Assembly: GCA_959022495.1 (NCBI GenBank)
Contig: CAUEYX010000004.1
Span: 62,001 to 126,000, forward strand
Direction: 5' to 3'
From: an uncultured Lachnospiraceae bacterium
GTDB lineage: Bacteria > Bacillota > Clostridia > Lachnospirales > Lachnospiraceae
Length of the DNA stretch: 64,000 nucleotides
Shown: positions 60,190 through 64,000 of the stretch, piece after piece
Numbering within the stretch: position 1 is the stretch's first letter
How the letters are laid out: each line of letters opens with the position of its first letter
Notes under the pieces: generated by a model
The model's input: only the letters and a program-made list of their open reading frames with translations
Databases searched by the model: none
Told to the model about the DNA's origin: nothing
Translations under genes and position numbers: made by a program

Positions 60190-61701
60190 TTGGATATTAA
60201 ACGAGCAAAACAGGAGATCAAAGACGCGGTGGAGGCATATCTTATGAAGGACGCATTCGGCGGGTATGAGATACCGGCAGTGCGGCAGCGCCCGATCCTG
60301 CTCATGGGGCCGCCTGGGATCGGAAAGACGCAGATTATGGAGCAGACTGCCAGGGAGCTGCGGATCGGGCTTGTGGCGTATACGATCACGCACCATACCA
60401 GGCAGAGCGCTGTGGGGCTTCCGTTTATCCGGGAGAAAGAATACGGCGGGCGGAAGTATTCTGTGACAGAGTATACCATGAGCGAGATCATTGCGTCCGT
60501 GTATGAGAAGATGGAACAGACTGGGATCAAGGAGGGAATTCTCTTCCTCGACGAGATCAACTGTGTGTCAGAGACCTTGGCGCCCGCCATGCTCCAGTTC
60601 CTTCAGGGAAAGACGTTCGGCATGCATCAGGTGCCGGAAGGATGGATCATTGTGGCGGCCGGAAACCCGCCGGAGTACAACAAGTCCGTGCGTGAATTTG
60701 ACGTTGTGACCTTGGACCGGTTAAAGAAGATCGATGTGGAGGCTGATTTCCCGGTGTGGAAGGAGTACGCGTACCGTCAGGGCATCCATCCCGCGGTGAT
60801 CTCCTACCTGGAGCTGCGCCGGGAGAACTTCTACCGGGTTGAGAATACGGTGGATGGGAAACTTTTTGCCACGGCCAGGGGATGGGAAGACCTGTCACAG
60901 CTCATTCAGGTATATGAGAAACTGGGAAAAACCGCTGACCGGGATGTGGTGTACCAGTATATCCAGCATAGGACCATTGCCAAAGATTTCGCGAACTATC
61001 TGGAGCTGTATTATAAATACAAGACCGACTATCAGGTGGAGGATATTTTAGACGGCAGATGGGACGCGGGAGTGATTCAGAAGATATGCGCAGCCCCATT
61101 TGACGAACATCTGAGCATTGTCAGCCTCCTAAACGGCAGGCTGGGCGAAATGTTCCGGAAATGTTACCGCCGGGACGCATATGTGGCTAAGCTTTATGAA
61201 TATCTTATCTATTACAGGGATAACCAGTCGGTCATGATGCTGGACGATGTGCGCGCCATGGCTGAAAAGGACCTGGGAGAACAGAAGCGGGCAGAGATTC
61301 TGACAAAAGAGCAGGAAAATATATTGATGCAGGTGATTGATACTTTGACCCGTTTTGCCGTGGAGCTGCGGGGAGAGATCTTCTCAGAGGATGACGCGTT
61401 CGCCCGTGTCAGGGAGATGTTTGCGCGGGAGAAGGAGGAGCTTGACGCCGAGGAAAAGCAGACGTCCGCGGTGCTGGGGCACGCATTTGAGTTCATGGAG
61501 GATGCCTTTGGCGAGAGCCAGGAGATGGTGGCGTTTGTCACAGAACTGAATGCGAATTATTACAGCGTGTGGTTTATCCGGGAAAACGGATGCGATCTGT
61601 ATTACAGGTACAATAAGGGGCTTCTTTTCGATGAAAGGCGGCAGGATGTCATCCGGCAGATGGAGGAAGCGGAGTCCATGATGAATGTGGGAATAAAATA
61701 A
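60190..61701 (+). CDS. MoxR-family AAA+ ATPase
   Basis: A 503-residue AAA+ ATPase. Walker A GPPGIGKT is at 40-47, Walker B ILFLDEIN at 117-124 (Asp121, Glu122), sensor 1 in VAAGNPPEYN, and the lid follows DRLKKIDVEADFP. This is the MoxR clade, which remodels or activates protein complexes together with VWA partners. The extra C-terminal region of about 200 residues is helical and acidic (EKEELDAEEKQTSAVL) and may bind the partner proteins. Start is TTG, 8 bases after GGAGGAAG, so initiation is probably weak; this may set stoichiometry relative to the VWA protein. It closes the run of overlapping genes. Confidence 0.88.
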   Translation: MDIKRAKQEIKDAVEAYLMKDAFGGYEIPAVRQRPILLMGPPGIGKTQIMEQTARELRIGLVAYTITHHTRQSAVGLPFIREKEYGGRKYSVTEYTMSEIIASVYEKMEQTGIKEGILFLDEINCVSETLAPAMLQFLQGKTFGMHQVPEGWIIVAAGNPPEYNKSVREFDVVTLDRLKKIDVEADFPVWKEYAYRQGIHPAVISYLELRRENFYRVENTVDGKLFATARGWEDLSQLIQVYEKLGKTADRDVVYQYIQHRTIAKDFANYLELYYKYKTDYQVEDILDGRWDAGVIQKICAAPFDEHLSIVSLLNGRLGEMFRKCYRRDAYVAKLYEYLIYYRDNQSVMMLDDVRAMAEKDLGEQKRAEILTKEQENILMQVIDTLTRFAVELRGEIFSEDDAFARVREMFAREKEELDAEEKQTSAVLGHAFEFMEDAFGESQEMVAFVTELNANYYSVWFIRENGCDLYYRYNKGLLFDERRQDVIRQMEEAESMMNVGIK

Positions 61702-61754
61702 GCCGGCAAAAGAAGGAAAAATATCAGAAAGAATGTGAATTTCAGTGAAAATAT

Positions 61755-61946
61755 GGTATAATAGCCGCATGTATGCGGCTCAGACCGATTCCATCGGTCC
61801 GCCCTGCTGCGCAGGGATTATACCGGGAGCCACTGCTTGGAAAGGAAATGCCCTCCGGGCGCTTCCTTTCCTGCGCGTGTGGTATAATAGCCGCATGTAT
61901 GCGGCTCAGGCCGATTCCATCGGCCTGCCCTGCTGCGCAGGCAGCG
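61755..61946 (+). repeat. Compound cloverleaf repeat, copy 2 (70-bp unit, 56-bp spacer, truncated unit)
   Basis: Unit 3 (61755-61824) again runs GGTATAAT to ATTATACC. Its hairpins are AGCCGCAT/ATGCGGCT, GACCGAT/ATCGGTC and CCCTGC/GCAGGG. The spacer (61825-61880) is 56 bases, exactly as in copy 1, with the hairpin GGAAAGGAA/TTCCTTTCC. Unit 4 begins at 61881 with GGTATAAT and has GGCCGAT/ATCGGCC, but its closing strand is lost (CAGGCAGCG). Stem bases change in compensatory fashion relative to copy 1 while loops (TGC, TCC) stay short. It ends about 29 bases before the LUD gene. Confidence 0.85.
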
Positions 61947-61974
61947 TAAAATTGAAGAAAGCGAGGCCGTTACG

Positions 61975-62610
61975 ATGGATGTAAGGCAGAAAAGGAACGA
62001 AGCGCTGGGGAAACGTGTTGTTAAGGCATTAGAATCCAGAAACATGGAGGCATATTACGCGGCTGCGAAAGAGGAGGCCGTACAGACAGCCCTGAAGCTG
62101 ATCCCGGAGGGCAGCAGCGTGAATATGGGAGGGTCGATGTCTGTGAGAGAATCCGGCCTTCTGGAAGCGGTCTGTTCCGGCAATTATGAGTTCTATGACC
62201 GGGATAAGGCGGCGACGCCCGAAGAGAAGCAGGAGATCGCGTTAAAGGCGTTTACCTGTGACTGGTATCTGGGAAGTGTGAACGCTATGAGTGAAGATGG
62301 CGTGTTTATAAATATCGACGGAAACGCGAACCGAGTGGCGGCGTATGCTTTTGGACCTAAGAATGTGCTTCTGATTGTGGGAATGAACAAAATCGTAAAG
62401 ACAGAGGAAGACGCAATGCACAGAGCGAGAAATGAGGCGGCTCCGATCAATACACAGCGGTTCGGCATTGAGACTCCCTGCGTAAAGAACGGGAGCTGTT
62501 TTGACTGCAAAAGCCCGGACTGCATCTGCTGTCAGATCATGGTTACAAGGTTCAGCAGGATACCGGGGAGATTCAAAATTATCCTTGTTGATGAGAATCT
62601 GGGATTCTAA
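61975..62610 (+). CDS. LUD-domain (LutC/DUF162-type) protein
   Basis: A 211-residue cytosolic protein of the LUD family, named for the lactate-utilisation proteins LutB/LutC. It has VNMGGSMSVRESGLLEAV, a polar active-site-like region with YDRDKA, INIDGNANRVAAYAFGPKNVLLIVGMNKI, and a C-terminal cysteine cluster (CVKNGSCFDCKSPDCICCQI) that could hold a metal or an Fe-S cluster. Stand-alone copies without LutA/LutB neighbours are widespread in Clostridia and their role is unknown. GAGG lies about 9 bases before ATG. The compound repeat occupies the upstream region and may supply the promoter (TATAAT at 61883-61888). Confidence 0.85.
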   Translation: MDVRQKRNEALGKRVVKALESRNMEAYYAAAKEEAVQTALKLIPEGSSVNMGGSMSVRESGLLEAVCSGNYEFYDRDKAATPEEKQEIALKAFTCDWYLGSVNAMSEDGVFINIDGNANRVAAYAFGPKNVLLIVGMNKIVKTEEDAMHRARNEAAPINTQRFGIETPCVKNGSCFDCKSPDCICCQIMVTRFSRIPGRFKIILVDENLGF

Positions 62611-62637
62611 CTATAAAAGATAAGAGGAATAAGTGCA

Positions 62638-64000
62638 ATGGACAGAGAAGAGAAGAAGAGAACAGACGGCAGTACACAGAAGCGGCCGGTACATAGGAGA
62701 ACCCGCAGACCGGAGGAGGAAACAGCGTCCCGGAAGCCGGAGGCAGGGACGCCGCGCAGGACGGATGGAACGGTGTCCCGGAAGTCAGAGACCGGAACGC
62801 CGCGCAGAGCGGAAGGGACAGCGTCCCGGAAAGCGGAAGCCGGAGGAGCGCCGCGCAGAGCGGAAGGGACAGCGTCCCGGAAACCGGAAGCGGGAGGAGC
62901 GCCGCGCAGGGCGGAAGGAACAGTATCCCGCAAACCGGGAACAGGAACACCGCGCAGAGTACAGGAAGGGATACCCCGCGCAGCAGACGGAAGCACCAAG
63001 CGCGGTTCGGAGGATAACGCTGCGCGTCCAGTCAGGAGTACGGCCGGGAAGAGAAGACCCAGTGCCGCGGCAGAAGAGCTGAGAAAAAATTCTGAAATTC
63101 GGAATGGAAGTGGAGGAGCGGAAGGGGCTTCCCAGAAGAAATTGGCAGGCGCGCAGGCAGAGAAATCCCGCAGGCCGGGTCAGCCGCGCCCGGAAGAGCG
63201 CTCACGCCAGCCGGAGAGAGCGGGACGGCCGTCTGAGAGGGCGCGCCAGACAGACAGGACACATCCGTCTGAGAAATCACGCCAGCCGGAGAGGGGACGT
63301 CAGCCGGGGCAGCAGCCCAGACGCGGAAACTCGAAGAAAAAGCAGCAGAAACGCGCCAGATTTAATGTAGTATCGAGCGTGGTGTTGATCGCCGCTGTCT
63401 GCGTGTTCGTATTTTCCTTGTATCAGCTTGTGGCCATGCTGGTGCCGTATTATTCCGGCGGGAAAATCTATGACGAGATCAAAGACCTCGCGATAACGGC
63501 CGATGAAGACGGAAGCGGGTTTAAAGTAGATTTTGATGCTCTCATGAAGGAAAATTCAGATACCGTGGCATGGATACGTTTCGATGAACCGTCGATTATT
63601 AATTATCCGGTGGTGAAGAGTTCGGATAATACGGAATATCTGACAAAAACATTTACTGCGAATGACAATAAACTGGGCGCGATTTTTGTGGACATGCGCA
63701 ACAGCAATGATTTTTCAGACAGGAACACATTTATTTACGGTCATCATCTGAATGTGGGCGGGGAGATGTTCTCCGAACTGCTTGAATATGACAGTGAGTC
63801 ATTCTGCAAGAAGCATCCCAATTTCTATATTTATACACCGGACGGAAAGGTACGGACGTACACCGTATTTTCAGCGGGGGTAGTAAAGGACACGGCGGAC
63901 AATTATAAGATTGAATACGCTTCGGACGCGGATTTTGAAGAATATATCAAGCTCTGTCAGGATTCTTCGAATTATGATGTTGACGTGGAAGTGAATGCCC
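62638..64000 (+). CDS. Class B-type sortase with long basic repeat-rich N-terminus (partial, runs off window)
   Basis: 454 residues are visible and the gene continues past the edge. Residues 1-241 are cytoplasmic, hydrophilic and very basic. They contain about five tandem repeats of 16-17 residues (TASRKPEAG(G/T)PRRAEG type, about 28-110) and an Arg/Gln/Pro-rich stretch (about 175-240). One membrane helix (about 245-265) follows, then a class B-like sortase fold: WIRFDEPSIINYPVV, FVDMRN, and NTFIYGHHLN with the catalytic histidine. The Cys and Arg of the active site lie beyond the window. Class B sortases normally have N-termini of only 5-30 residues. The KTGD/NTGD/VTGD proteins elsewhere in the window are plausible substrates. 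Ribosome site AAGAGG. Confidence 0.88.
   Translation, partial: MDREEKKRTDGSTQKRPVHRRTRRPEEETASRKPEAGTPRRTDGTVSRKSETGTPRRAEGTASRKAEAGGAPRRAEGTASRKPEAGGAPRRAEGTVSRKPGTGTPRRVQEGIPRAADGSTKRGSEDNAARPVRSTAGKRRPSAAAEELRKNSEIRNGSGGAEGASQKKLAGAQAEKSRRPGQPRPEERSRQPERAGRPSERARQTDRTHPSEKSRQPERGRQPGQQPRRGNSKKKQQKRARFNVVSSVVLIAAVCVFVFSLYQLVAMLVPYYSGGKIYDEIKDLAITADEDGSGFKVDFDALMKENSDTVAWIRFDEPSIINYPVVKSSDNTEYLTKTFTANDNKLGAIFVDMRNSNDFSDRNTFIYGHHLNVGGEMFSELLEYDSESFCKKHPNFYIYTPDGKVRTYTVFSAGVVKDTADNYKIEYASDADFEEYIKLCQDSSNYDVDVEVNA

Noticed and set aside
62680..62960. Tandem repeats near the right edge considered as a CRISPR array
   Set aside because: The repeats are in frame, about 48-51 bases, without unique spacers, and encode a protein repeat in the sortase tail. 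No CRISPR array was found anywhere in the window.

Overview
The window reads as a chromosomal segment of a gut Lachnospiraceae (Firmicutes, Clostridia), most like the Mediterraneibacter/[Ruminococcus] torques group. This is inferred from the ribosomal-protein and rpoA sequences, AdhE, TTGACA/TATAAT promoters with AGGAGG-type ribosome binding sites, and a set of very large sortase-anchored glycosidases built with FIVAR, LamG and F5/8 type C modules. The genus call comes from recognising protein families, not from a search.

Layout. (1) 1-4110: end of the ribosomal-protein locus, rpmJ-rpsM-rpsK-rpsD-rpoA-rplQ, with unusually long structured spacers. (2) 4200-21900: a host-glycan locus. On the plus strand lie a GH20 beta-hexosaminidase, a GH29 alpha-fucosidase and a LamG/endonuclease-exonuclease-phosphatase (EEP) protein. 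They converge on a 2339-residue GH2 protein on the minus strand. All four end in the same helical stalk of about 210 residues, a low-complexity linker and a KTGD-type wall-sorting signal. (3) 22300-31850: adhE with Rex-like sites, a phosphotransferase, a SleB-like wall hydrolase, a HAD phosphatase, uppP, and an amino-acid ABC transporter whose binding protein looks circularly permuted. (4) 31875-37553: a fused SfsA-MutY protein, a TetR regulator, a diacylglycerol-kinase-like enzyme, a PAP2 membrane phosphatase and trpS. (5) 37600-46000: a 2019-residue surface GH84 enzyme with a terminator-bearing leader, tRNA-Arg(ACG), and a wall-anchored YdcF-like protein. (6) 46300-49260: Tex and a HAD phosphatase. 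(7) 49300-51730: an AT-rich decayed mobile island carrying an intact class D beta-lactamase, broken genes and the 3' end of a tyrosine integrase. (8) 51731-64000: hsp20 under a CIRCE operator, a MATE transporter, a Cof-type HAD protein, murT-gatD, a phosphoesterase, an LRR/VWA/MoxR-AAA module, a LUD-domain protein, and a class B-type sortase that runs off the right edge.

How it fits together. GH20, GH29, GH2 and GH84 are the activities needed to take GlcNAc/GalNAc, fucose and galactose from mucin-type glycans at the cell surface. The sortase at the right edge is a candidate for anchoring them, and uppP and murT-gatD supply wall precursors. The most unusual items are a pair of compound repeats made of 70-71 bp cloverleaf units with compensatory stem changes (33675-33872 and 61755-61946), the permuted binding protein, the sortase with a roughly 240-residue basic repeat-rich N-terminus, and the LRR-VWA-AAA module.
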